Assembly (NCBI GenBank): GCA_947259195.1
Contig: CAMYLC010000172.1
Span: 1 to 64,000, forward strand
Reading direction: 5' to 3'
Length of the DNA stretch: 64,000 bases
Source: Thermoanaerobaculia bacterium
GTDB taxonomy: Bacteria > Acidobacteriota > Thermoanaerobaculia > Multivoradales > JAHEKO01
Position 1 is the stretch's first letter; each line of letters opens with the position of its first letter. The position numbers and the translations under genes are program-made. This document shows, one piece after another, positions 18,064 through 25,631 of the stretch. The notes under the pieces are model-generated. The model searched no databases. It was given only the letters and a program-made list of their open reading frames with translations, and was not told the origin of the DNA.

Positions 18064-19455
18064 TCAGTCAGGGCCGAGCCCGGCCTGGAGCACTTCGCTC
18101 GGAGGCACGATCGAGATCCTGCCGAAGCCTTCTAGTTGCGGCTGCAGTTTGTCTGCTGGCCCGACCGCCACAACCGCCAGGCGGGTCGGATGAAGATGTT
18201 GCTTGGCCAGCATCTGGATGGCCTCCGGCCTGAGGCTCCGGACGACCGCCAGTTGCTGATCGAAGTAGTCGTCGGGCAGCGATGCGATCCCGAGGTCGGC
18301 CAGACGGCTGGCCAGGCCATCGATGCGTTGCAACGAGTAGGGGAAGACCCCCAGCAGGTAGGTCTTGGTGTCTTGCAGCTCCACTTCGTCGACCGATTCG
18401 TCCTGCAAGCGGTGAAGTTGCCTGATGATTTCCCGGGTTCCGATGCCTACGCCGTCCGTCTCGACGTCGGCAGCCACCTGAAAGGGTCCGGGCCCGAGTC
18501 GGGGCGAGAAGCTGCTACTCGCGCCGTAGGTGATGCCGAGCTCCTCTCGCAGGCTGAGGTTGATTCGGCTGGTGAATTTGCCACCGAGCAAGCTATTCAA
18601 GACCTGAAGAGGCACATATTCGGGGTGAGTTCGTGGGATCGAAGCATGGCCGATTCGCAGCGCAGTCTGGGCAGCCTCGGGTCGGTCGACGATGATGACG
18701 CGGGTCTCTTCCTGGGCGCGGCTCTGAATCGAGCCAGCGGCGAGCGGTTGGCCCCCGGACCATCCCCCGAGACCGCGCTCGATGGCCCTGTTGGCGGCCG
18801 TCAGGTCCAGGTCACCAGCGAGTATCAGGACGGAGCCCCTCGGCGTGAATTGCTGGCGATAGAAATCCACCAGCTCACTGCGGCCGAGAGCCTTCACCGC
18901 GTCCCGGGTGCCCATTGCAGGCTGTCCATAGGCTGTCCCGGGGTAGAGGGCTCCAGCCAGGGCATCGGCTGCCAGTGAGGATGGCTGAGCGGCCCTTCTC
19001 TGGAGATTCGCCAGCCGCTGCTGACGAAGTCGAGCGACCTCGGCGTCGGGAAAGGCCGCTCCTGTCACGATTTGGGCCAGCAGATCGAGGCCCGGTTCCA
19101 GATGCTTGGACAGCAGGCTGATCGAGAGCCAGCTGGCGTTCCAGTCGGCCTGGCTGGAAAGAAAGCCCCCCAGGCTGTCGATGCGTGCGGCGATTTCCAT
19201 GGCGGTGAGGTCGTAGGTACCTTCGTCCAACAGCTCGGCAGCTAGAGTTGCTCGCCCGGCCACTTTCGGCGAGTCATGCCAGGCTCCGGCTGGGCAGGCC
19301 AGGTGAAGACTCACCAGTGGGCCGCGATCGATCGAGGCCAGGTACACCTCCAGGCCTGAGGCCAGGTGGAAATGTTCGAAACTGGGAAAAGAGAACGGAA
19401 TGACCTGGGCAGGAATCGGCGGCTTGGAGCGCATGTCCTCTGTCACGTTGTCCAC
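18064..19455 (-). CDS. M16 family peptidase-like protein, inactive-type subunit
   Basis: This 463-aa protein has two M16 (insulinase/processing peptidase) domains. The zinc-binding HxxEH of the first domain is absent, replaced by GRATLAAELLDEGT, so it resembles the non-catalytic partner of heterodimeric M16B enzymes. The C-terminal domain has the R-Y-type LREELGITYGASSSFSPR region. A GAGGAGGT site precedes the GTG at 19455; an ATG 7 codons later is possible. It follows the active-type partner by 16 bp, so a two-subunit peptidase is likely. No signal peptide was seen. Confidence 0.88.
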   Translation of the reverse strand: MDNVTEDMRSKPPIPAQVIPFSFPSFEHFHLASGLEVYLASIDRGPLVSLHLACPAGAWHDSPKVAGRATLAAELLDEGTYDLTAMEIAARIDSLGGFLSSQADWNASWLSISLLSKHLEPGLDLLAQIVTGAAFPDAEVARLRQQRLANLQRRAAQPSSLAADALAGALYPGTAYGQPAMGTRDAVKALGRSELVDFYRQQFTPRGSVLILAGDLDLTAANRAIERGLGGWSGGQPLAAGSIQSRAQEETRVIIVDRPEAAQTALRIGHASIPRTHPEYVPLQVLNSLLGGKFTSRINLSLREELGITYGASSSFSPRLGPGPFQVAADVETDGVGIGTREIIRQLHRLQDESVDEVELQDTKTYLLGVFPYSLQRIDGLASRLADLGIASLPDDYFDQQLAVVRSLRPEAIQMLAKQHLHPTRLAVVAVGPADKLQPQLEGFGRISIVPPSEVLQAGLGPD

Positions 19456-19471
19456 GCCTTACCTCCTCATG

Positions 19472-20749
19472 CTATCTGGGTACCACCCGGATGCTGACAG
19501 CTTTGTCGGGTGTCAGGCGATTCCTGGCCACTGTGGCGAGATCTTCGGGCGTTTTGTCGAGGTATCGGTCAATCTCGCTCTCGAGGCGTTGTGGCTCGTC
19601 GAAGTAGCTGGTGAACATCGACAGCAGATCGGCTCGATCATCGAGCGCTTGGAGCTGGTCGCTATAGGATGTGATCAGCTTGTTGCGAGCCCGATCCAGG
19701 TCGCCACGGCCGAGATCTCCGGTGGCGACCGTTGCGATGGCGTCGCGAACCACCTCTTCCACTTCGGCGAGCTCGGTGTCGGGGCGGCCGGTCGTCACCA
19801 CGACGAAACTGGAGACCAGCTCCGTCGGCAACACGAAGGCGTTGACGTCCTGCGCAATCTGTCGCTCGTAGACCAGTTGGCTGTAGAGAGGGCTGGTCTT
19901 GCCGCCGGACAAGGCCGCGCTGAGCAGGTCGGCGCTGTACCACTCGGGCTCGCCGAAAGACGGCAGTCTGAACGCCGTATAGACTCTCGGCAACTGAACA
20001 TCGTCGTCGAGAGTCACCACCTGTCCGAGGGGCTCGTCCGGTAGTGAAGCCACCACTTCTGGACGGGCCCCTCCCCTGGGTATGGAACCGAAGTAGCTTT
20101 CGACGAGCTTCAGGGCTTGGTCCGGATCGAAGTGACCAGCCAGGGTCAGAACCGCATTGTCTGGGGTGTAGAAGGTGCGGAAAAAGACCTCCACATCCTC
20201 CAGGTCCGCGGCAGCGATGTCGTCCATATAGCCGATGACTGGCCAACGATAGGGATGTCCGCTGGGGAAGAGCGTTTCATTCAGGCGCTCGAAGGCCTGG
20301 CCGTAGGGTTGATTGTCGACCCCTTGGCGTCGTTCGTTCATCACCACTTCACGCTGATTCTCCAGCTTCTCGGCATCGAGTGCTGGTAGGAAGAAGCCCA
20401 TTCGATCGGACTCGAGCCACAGGCCTAGGCTCAGGCAGTGGGCAGGCAGCGTCTCGTAGTAGTTCGTCCGATCGAACCAGGTCGAGCCGTTGGCGACGCC
20501 ACCGACCTGCTGCACGAGTCGGAAATGGTCGTTCTTGCCAACATACTGGCTACCTTGGAAGAGCATGTGCTCGAAGAGGTGAGCCAGGCCGGTTCTGCCA
20601 GGCACCTCGTTCTTCGAGCCGACGTGATACCAGAGGTTGACGGCTACCAGCGGTAAGCTGGAATCGGGCTGCAGGACCACCCGTAATCCATTGTCGAGGG
20701 TGTGTCGCTCGATCGGGAATCGGGCTGAGGTCACGGCGGTCACTCGCAA
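19472..20749 (-). CDS. M16 family zinc metallopeptidase, active-type subunit
   Basis: The product is a 425-aa M16 peptidase with the intact inverted zinc motif HLFEH (57-61) and a downstream ENQREVV block whose Glu134 is the likely third ligand. The C-terminal half is the second M16 domain with RLPSFGEPEWY and a kinked helix region. The start is uncertain: TTG at 20749 or GTG at 20743, with no clear binding site. It probably pairs with the following inactive-type subunit to degrade or process peptides. Confidence 0.9.
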   Translation of the reverse strand: MRVTAVTSARFPIERHTLDNGLRVVLQPDSSLPLVAVNLWYHVGSKNEVPGRTGLAHLFEHMLFQGSQYVGKNDHFRLVQQVGGVANGSTWFDRTNYYETLPAHCLSLGLWLESDRMGFFLPALDAEKLENQREVVMNERRQGVDNQPYGQAFERLNETLFPSGHPYRWPVIGYMDDIAAADLEDVEVFFRTFYTPDNAVLTLAGHFDPDQALKLVESYFGSIPRGGARPEVVASLPDEPLGQVVTLDDDVQLPRVYTAFRLPSFGEPEWYSADLLSAALSGGKTSPLYSQLVYERQIAQDVNAFVLPTELVSSFVVVTTGRPDTELAEVEEVVRDAIATVATGDLGRGDLDRARNKLITSYSDQLQALDDRADLLSMFTSYFDEPQRLESEIDRYLDKTPEDLATVARNRLTPDKAVSIRVVPR

Positions 20750-20756
20750 GACTCAG

Positions 20757-21386
20757 TCAGGGGTGGAGGAGGACGTACTCTTGGAAACCGTTGCGGAGGA
20801 GAAAGGAGGTCTCCACCTTGAAATCGGGAAGCCAGCGTTTGAGGTCGGGTTCCTTGAATAGAGGCGACGGCCGCTCGAGCGAGGAGTCTATAGTGTACGA
20901 GAGCGTGTCCGTATCGACGATGCGAAATCGAATGGGCTGGCCGGGCATCTCTTTCGAATTCGTGATGAGGGCGAAGACGAGACTGTCTTGTCGACAAAGA
21001 CGTGCCAGATGCCGGCCGAGGCTCACCATCTGCTCGCCGCTCAGATAGTTCATCAGATCCCAGGCCAGGATCAGGTCGAAGGGTCCGAGCTCGGCGGATG
21101 GGAGCTCCTTGGCAAGCAAGCGCTCGAGTTGCTTGTGGTCCTTTGGCAGGCCCCCGGCGCGGCTCCTGATCGTATTGTAGAGGTCGGCGATATAGAGCTT
21201 TGGAGCGTACCGACCAACGAAAGAGACGTTGGGTCCGATGGCCGCGCCGAGGTCCAGGACCCTGGCGCGTCGCTTCTCCATCAACCTGCGGAGCACGTAC
21301 TTCAAGGCCAGTGTATGGTGCTGAGCCGAGCCAGGGCTCAGCTGACTGGCGGCGTCGTTCCAGCGCTGTCGAGAAGTCTGCTTCAC
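20757..21386 (-). CDS. Class I SAM-dependent methyltransferase-like protein
   Basis: This 209-aa protein has the glycine-rich SAM-binding motif ARVLDLGAAIGPNVSFVG near residue 40, an acidic residue after the next strand (YIADLYN) and a motif-II-like GPFDLILAWDLMNYL. The substrate cannot be predicted. It starts at a GTG with AAGGGA immediately before it. It is 10 bp after the bactofilin gene and 7 bp before the M16 gene, so it is probably co-transcribed. It could be catalytically weak, since the glycine motif is DLGAAIG rather than the common D/E-x-GxGxG. Confidence 0.75.
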   Translation of the reverse strand: MKQTSRQRWNDAASQLSPGSAQHHTLALKYVLRRLMEKRRARVLDLGAAIGPNVSFVGRYAPKLYIADLYNTIRSRAGGLPKDHKQLERLLAKELPSAELGPFDLILAWDLMNYLSGEQMVSLGRHLARLCRQDSLVFALITNSKEMPGQPIRFRIVDTDTLSYTIDSSLERPSPLFKEPDLKRWLPDFKVETSFLLRNGFQEYVLLHP

Positions 21387-21396
21387 TCCCTTGTGC

Positions 21397-21945
21397 CTAG
21401 GACCGTGAGAGTGGGTCCCCGGGCGGCTGCGAAGTCGCCGGTGCTTTGGGCTGCCGATCTGCTCCAGGGGGAGCGGTTCTTGCGCCAGGTCCGGTCGCCG
21501 TGCCTGGTTTCTGCTGAACGGGCTTGGCGTGGGTCTGCTGAGCGGCGCTCTCCATGTCGATGGAGCCCTTGAATCGTGAGCCGTTCTCCAGAATGACTCG
21601 GGGTGCCACCAGGTTACCCGTCACCTGTCCGGAGGCTTCGATGATGATCTCCTGCTCACCATAGAGGTCTCCAACGACCTCGCCCTCGACCCGAATGCCC
21701 TTGGCGTGGATGTCCGCCTGGACCTTGCCTGACTTGCCGACCGTGACATCCTGACCCCGGAGAGAGACCTTGCCCTCGATGCGACCCAGAATTCTCAGGT
21801 TCTCCTGCCCGGAGACCTCGCCCCTGATGGAGACACTGGGACCGATCATGGCGACCGCTTCCGATCGCGGCTGTGGGCGGCTAACCGGGGGAGACGGAGC
21901 GGTGGGCTGCGTCGCGATGGGCTCGTATTCCTTTTTCTTCCACAC
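21397..21945 (-). CDS. Bactofilin (polymer-forming cytoskeletal protein)
   Basis: The protein is 182 aa. The central bactofilin beta-helix spans roughly residues 33-125, with repeating short strands such as VSIRGEVSGQENLRILGRIE and GKVQADIHAKGIRVEGEVVG. Proline-rich flexible tails lie on both sides. Bactofilins form filaments that localise cell-wall or polar proteins. The GTG at 21945 has a GGAGG site 8 nt upstream. It is the first gene of a minus-strand run with the methyltransferase and M16 genes and is divergent from lexA. Confidence 0.9.
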   Translation of the reverse strand: MWKKKEYEPIATQPTAPSPPVSRPQPRSEAVAMIGPSVSIRGEVSGQENLRILGRIEGKVSLRGQDVTVGKSGKVQADIHAKGIRVEGEVVGDLYGEQEIIIEASGQVTGNLVAPRVILENGSRFKGSIDMESAAQQTHAKPVQQKPGTATGPGARTAPPGADRQPKAPATSQPPGDPLSRS

Positions 21946-21991
21946 CTTGGTAGCCTCCAGTTGAGATCAGCGAGCGAAAGAGCGACTCCTG

Positions 21992-22020
21992 AGGGTATTG
22001 AGGGGTAGATGCAAAGTCAA
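21992..22020 (-). promoter_or_regulatory. Putative bactofilin promoter, back-to-back with lexA
   Basis: On the minus strand TTGACT (22020-22015) is followed after 17 bp by TACCCT (21997-21992), a weak -10. Its -35 is one arm of the palindrome AAGTCAAG-CCG-CTTGACTT (22014-22032), whose other arm is the -35 of lexA. Confidence 0.35.
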
Positions 22021-22047
22021 GCCGCTTGACTTACGCTTGAGTTACGC
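22014..22047. promoter_or_regulatory. Candidate operator: palindrome plus 11-bp tandem repeat
   Basis: AAGTCAAG (22014-22021) and CTTGACTT (22025-22032) form a perfect 8-bp inverted repeat with a 3-bp spacer. TTGACTTACGC (22026-22036) and TTGAGTTACGC (22037-22047) are contiguous 11-bp direct repeats differing at one base. The copies therefore sit one helical turn apart and cover the lexA -35 to -10 spacer. LexA usually represses itself, so these are the best candidate LexA sites. Confidence 0.5.
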
Positions 22048-22055
22048 CCTAGAAT
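22026..22055 (+). promoter_or_regulatory. lexA promoter (probably leaderless transcript)
   Basis: TTGACT (22026-22031) is followed by an 18-bp spacer and TAGAAT (22050-22055), each matching the sigma-70 consensus at 5 of 6 positions. The -10 ends 7 bp before the lexA ATG at 22063, so transcription should start at or very near the ATG. No ribosome binding site is present, which fits a leaderless mRNA. Confidence 0.65.
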
Positions 22056-22062
22056 TCACAGC

Positions 22063-22683
22063 ATGGCCCGTTTCCTGACGGAGCGCCAGAAACAAGTCCT
22101 GGACTTCGTGCGCGATTTTGCGGCCGAGCACGGCTACACCCCCACCCATCGGGAGATCTGCGAAGAGTTCGGGTTCTCCTCGTATGGCACGGTCCACAAG
22201 CACCTCAAGCTGTTGGAGCGAAAGGGCTATCTGCGCCGCCACTGGAACCAGAAGCGAGGCGTGGAGCTGTCGTCACAAACGGTCTCCGAGAACGAACCGA
22301 CCCTGGCGAGATTGCCGTTCTTTGGTCGGATTGCGGCGGGTCGCCCGATCGAGGCGGTAGCGGGGGACGAGAGTGTGGCGGTACCCAATCACCTGATGGG
22401 CGCAGTTCCGGAGGATCACTACGTCCTCAAAGTCGTCGGTGACTCGATGATCGAAGAGGGTATCCACGATGGGGATCTGGTCGTAGTTTCGAGGCGAGAG
22501 CAGGCCGGCGTCGGTGAGATGGTGGTGGCCCTGGTGGGTGATGAGGCCACTCTCAAGCGGTTCTTCCCCGAGGGTGAAAGTGTGCGTCTGCAACCCGCCA
22601 ACCGGCGCATGGAGCCGATCTATGCCGCCGCCAGCGAGGTCAGAATCCAGGGTGTTGTCGTCGGCCTGATGCGGAAGTTCTGA
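22063..22683 (+). CDS. lexA: LexA SOS repressor
   Basis: The protein is 206 aa. The N-terminal winged helix has TERQKQVLDFVRDFAAEHGY and GFSSYGTVHKHLKLLERKGY. The autocleavage site is Ala92-Gly93 (RIAAGRP), with catalytic Ser128 (VVGDSMIEEG) and Lys165 (ATLKRFF). RecA-stimulated self-cleavage would de-repress DNA-damage genes. All catalytic residues are intact. The upstream repeats suggest autoregulation. It is divergent from bactofilin. Confidence 0.97.
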   Translation: MARFLTERQKQVLDFVRDFAAEHGYTPTHREICEEFGFSSYGTVHKHLKLLERKGYLRRHWNQKRGVELSSQTVSENEPTLARLPFFGRIAAGRPIEAVAGDESVAVPNHLMGAVPEDHYVLKVVGDSMIEEGIHDGDLVVVSRREQAGVGEMVVALVGDEATLKRFFPEGESVRLQPANRRMEPIYAAASEVRIQGVVVGLMRKF

Positions 22684-22761
22684 ATCTCGATTTCCGACAT
22701 ATTATTGTGGCCCATTCCCTAGGCCTGGATGGGGTCTCTGTGTACAATCTGCCGTGAACCG

Positions 22762-24162
22762 ATGAACCTCGAACAACTGCTCAAGTTTGTCACCGAGAAG
22801 GGCGCCTCGGATCTTCATTTGAAGCCGATGCGTCCGCCTATGCTGCGGATTCACGGTCGCCTGATACCGATCGAAGCCGAGCCACTGAAGCCGGAGAAGA
22901 TCAAGGAGATGATGCTGCCGATCCTGACTCCGCAGCAGAAGGCGAAGTTGGAAGAGACTCTGGCGGTAGATCTGGGCTATGGAGTCAGGGGGCTGGCTCG
23001 ATTCCGGGGCAACATCTACATGCAGCGTGGCACCCTGGCGGCGGCATTCAGACGCATTCCGTACGACATCCTTGGCGTCGAAGAACTAGAGCTGCCGGAG
23101 GTCCTCTTCGAGTTCTGTGATCTTCCGATGGGGTTGATTCTGGTCACCGGACCGACTGGCAGCGGCAAGTCCACAACACTCGCCGCGCTGGTGAAGAGGA
23201 TCACCGCTCGGCGTCCGGTGCACCTGCTGACGATCGAGGATCCCATCGAGTTCCTCTTCGCGGACGATGTGGCGTCCATCGCCCAGCGAGAGGTCGGTAC
23301 AGACACAGTCTCCTTCGCCGAGGCCCTGCGCAACGCCATGCGGCAAGATCCCGACGTGATCATGGTCGGTGAGATGCGCGATCCGGAGACGGTCTCGACG
23401 GTGCTCACGGCAGCGGAAACGGGGCATCTGGTCTTCTCTACACTGCACACCAACAGTGCCGCCCAGACCATCGATCGGATTCTCGACACCTTCTCCGGTG
23501 ACAGCCAGAAGCAGGCTCGGGTGCAGCTCGTGCAAGTGCTCAAAGGGGTCGTCTCCATGCAACTGGTCGAACGCAAGGATGGCCAGGGCCTGGTGGCGGC
23601 CATGGAGATCATGCGAGCTACGCCTCGGATCTGTGAGCTGATCGACAGGGGAGAGACTGGGAAGCTCATGGAGGAGATGGAGTCCTCGGTCTCGTTCTTC
23701 CGGATGCAGTCCATGAACCAGTCACTGCTGGCTCTGCTGGTTCACGGCACGATCACTTATGCCGAGGCGATGAGGAATTCTCCCGACCCCGAGGATCTCT
23801 CATTGAAACTGCGCAAGATGTTCCCGGCCATCGAGGAACGAGGAGGCGATATGAGCCCGACGACGTCGGATTTCTCGCAAATCATGGAGCTTCAGCAGTA
23901 CCGCAAGCTCTACGAGGAGCAGGAAGAGAAGATCAAGATACGCCTGGCCGAGAAGGACTCGGAGATCACGACGCTCGATCACTCGGTGGCCGACCGGGAC
24001 CGCGAGATCCACGAGCTCAAGGAGCAGGTCGAGGAGATGGGCCAGCAGACCGAGAAGCTGCGCAACGAGTATTCGAGACTTCGCAAGGAGGCGCAGGAGA
24101 AGATCGACAAGCTTTCGGAGCGCATCAAAGAGCTCAATCAACGCCTCGTGAAGTCCCGCTGA
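22762..24162 (+). CDS. PilT-type twitching ATPase with C-terminal coiled coil
   Basis: The product is 466 aa. Residues 1-360 are a complete PilT/PilU retraction ATPase: [18 protein letters not shown], Walker [10 protein letters not shown] (130-138), Asp box TIEDPIEF, Walker [11 protein letters not shown], His box STLHT (226-230) and an AIRN-like [11 protein letters not shown] near 336. About 90 further residues (372-462) form a charged coiled coil that ordinary PilT (about 345-370 aa) lacks. I start at 22762 ([10 protein letters not shown]) rather than the ATG at 22729 because homologues begin there. No other pilus genes are in the window. Confidence 0.92.
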   Translation: MNLEQLLKFVTEKGASDLHLKPMRPPMLRIHGRLIPIEAEPLKPEKIKEMMLPILTPQQKAKLEETLAVDLGYGVRGLARFRGNIYMQRGTLAAAFRRIPYDILGVEELELPEVLFEFCDLPMGLILVTGPTGSGKSTTLAALVKRITARRPVHLLTIEDPIEFLFADDVASIAQREVGTDTVSFAEALRNAMRQDPDVIMVGEMRDPETVSTVLTAAETGHLVFSTLHTNSAAQTIDRILDTFSGDSQKQARVQLVQVLKGVVSMQLVERKDGQGLVAAMEIMRATPRICELIDRGETGKLMEEMESSVSFFRMQSMNQSLLALLVHGTITYAEAMRNSPDPEDLSLKLRKMFPAIEERGGDMSPTTSDFSQIMELQQYRKLYEEQEEKIKIRLAEKDSEITTLDHSVADRDREIHELKEQVEEMGQQTEKLRNEYSRLRKEAQEKIDKLSERIKELNQRLVKSR

Positions 24163-24212
24163 TGGATCTTCGAGGCCTTGCGGTCCTGAAGTCTAGGGGT
24201 CCTGACCCAGTC

Positions 24213-25523
24213 TCAACCCGTATTGTCAGGTCTTTGAAGGGCGAGTAGCTTCGCCAGTGACAGCGCTTCATCCCGGGTGGTTAGGCGGCCTTCGATCTGC
24301 CGGCGCCGGATCGCGTAGAGGATGTGGCCCAGGGTCTTACCCTCCCGCAGGCCCAGATTCGAGATGAGCTCGGTGCCACTGACGAGCGGCTCGGGCTCGA
24401 AGATCTCGTCGCCCGAGGCGCGACAAAGTGCCTCCAGCTGAGCCAGGATCCCCTGGTATTTCGCCACGGTGCAGGGACTCTGGGATCTTGCAGCCAGAAA
24501 GCAGGCCACGGTGGGCCACAGGCTGCCGCATCGATGGAGAAACCAGCGCTGGCCGGCCGTGTCTCGAGGCAGGCCGTCCCAGACAAGGAGTCGCTTCAGC
24601 TGCAGGGCAGTAGCCCTGGTGAGCAGTCCCTCGTGGTGACTGTGGTCGACGACGTCCGTAGCTGCCTGCTCGGCGCTCAGTGGAAGCTGCGCGAAGAGGA
24701 CTGCCTGGCGCGCGAGGGCCCTCTCGACTCGTTCTCGAGTGTGGTCGGCGAGGACCTCCAGATGGCGCAACCGGGTCATCAGCTCTTCTGAGCCATGGCT
24801 GATCGGGCTGTGCCCAGGCGGTAACCAGAGGCCCGGATACAGCGTCAGGCGGACGAGGAGCTCGGCCGCTGACAGGAATCCGGGCAACTCCAGAAGATGC
24901 TCCAACTCGACCCGAATCCGCTCGCCCGCCACCCGCTCGAGAGCCGCAGCAGCGTCGGCGGCCAACGCCAGGGTTGGCTCGGAGGCCATGAAGCCAGGCA
25001 GCTGCGCCGCGAATCGAGCCAGGCGAAGAACTCGAAGCGGGTCGCTGGCGAAGCTGGTCTCGGAGGTGGCGCGAAGGACCTTGTTTTCGAGATCGATGAG
25101 TCCGCCAAAGGGATCGATCACGGCTCCTCCCGGGATCTCGAGCGCGAAAGCGTGGATGGTCAGGTCTCGGCGTGCCAGGTCGGCCTCGATTGGAGCTCCC
25201 TGCCGATCCCAGATATCCAACGTCAGATCGTCGGCGACCAACCGAAAAGCGGCGAAGCGATCACCACCCAGTTCCACCAAGCGGGCCGGAAGGGTGGCTG
25301 CGATTCGCTGAGCGAACGACAGTCCGTCCCGCTCGATCACCAGGTCCAGATCGCGAAACTCCAACCGCAGAGCAGCGTCCCGCAAAGCTCCCCCGACAAG
25401 GTGGCAGGCGTGGGCCCCGGCAGCCTCGGCCGCCAACGAGACGGCGCGGTGCCGTAGCAATGGGGTGAGATTCCGCTCGCTTTCGGCGCGGTACGGGGGC
25501 AGGTCCGACTCTCGTTGCTTCAT
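24213..25523 (-). CDS. tRNA nucleotidyltransferase / poly(A) polymerase family protein
   Basis: This 436-aa class II nucleotidyltransferase has LVGGALRDAAL (the GGxxRD flexible-loop motif), catalytic carboxylates in FRDLDLVIER, ARRDLTIHAFA, and DPLRVLRLARFAAQLP. It most likely adds or repairs the CCA end of tRNA, or polyadenylates RNA; sequence alone does not separate these. The C-terminal half is helical and divergent, with no HD motif recognised. The ATG at 25523 lacks a clear binding site. The one tRNA in the window already encodes CCA, which would make repair or polyadenylation the more likely need. Confidence 0.85.
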   Translation of the reverse strand: MKQRESDLPPYRAESERNLTPLLRHRAVSLAAEAAGAHACHLVGGALRDAALRLEFRDLDLVIERDGLSFAQRIAATLPARLVELGGDRFAAFRLVADDLTLDIWDRQGAPIEADLARRDLTIHAFALEIPGGAVIDPFGGLIDLENKVLRATSETSFASDPLRVLRLARFAAQLPGFMASEPTLALAADAAAALERVAGERIRVELEHLLELPGFLSAAELLVRLTLYPGLWLPPGHSPISHGSEELMTRLRHLEVLADHTRERVERALARQAVLFAQLPLSAEQAATDVVDHSHHEGLLTRATALQLKRLLVWDGLPRDTAGQRWFLHRCGSLWPTVACFLAARSQSPCTVAKYQGILAQLEALCRASGDEIFEPEPLVSGTELISNLGLREGKTLGHILYAIRRRQIEGRLTTRDEALSLAKLLALQRPDNTG

Positions 25524-25551
25524 GGCGCGTAGCAGCCCTGGAAGTCACCTG

Positions 25552-25580
25552 TTGCCTTGCGTCGCTGACAACACTAAAAT
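25552..25580 (+). promoter_or_regulatory. Putative promoter of the amidase gene
   Basis: TTGCCT (25552-25557) and TAAAAT (25575-25580) are separated by 17 bp. The transcript would start near 25587 and carry a leader of about 45 nt with the AAGGGGA site used by the TTG start at 25632. Confidence 0.4.
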
Positions 25581-25631
25581 TTGACTTTAACAAATGGCTA
25601 TAACTACCGACGATTCAAGGGGAATTTCGCT

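Noticed and set aside
25561..25610. TTGACT at 25581 with TATAAC at 25599 as a promoter
   Set aside because: The spacer would be only 12 bp; TTGCCT-17-TAAAAT just upstream is a better fit.
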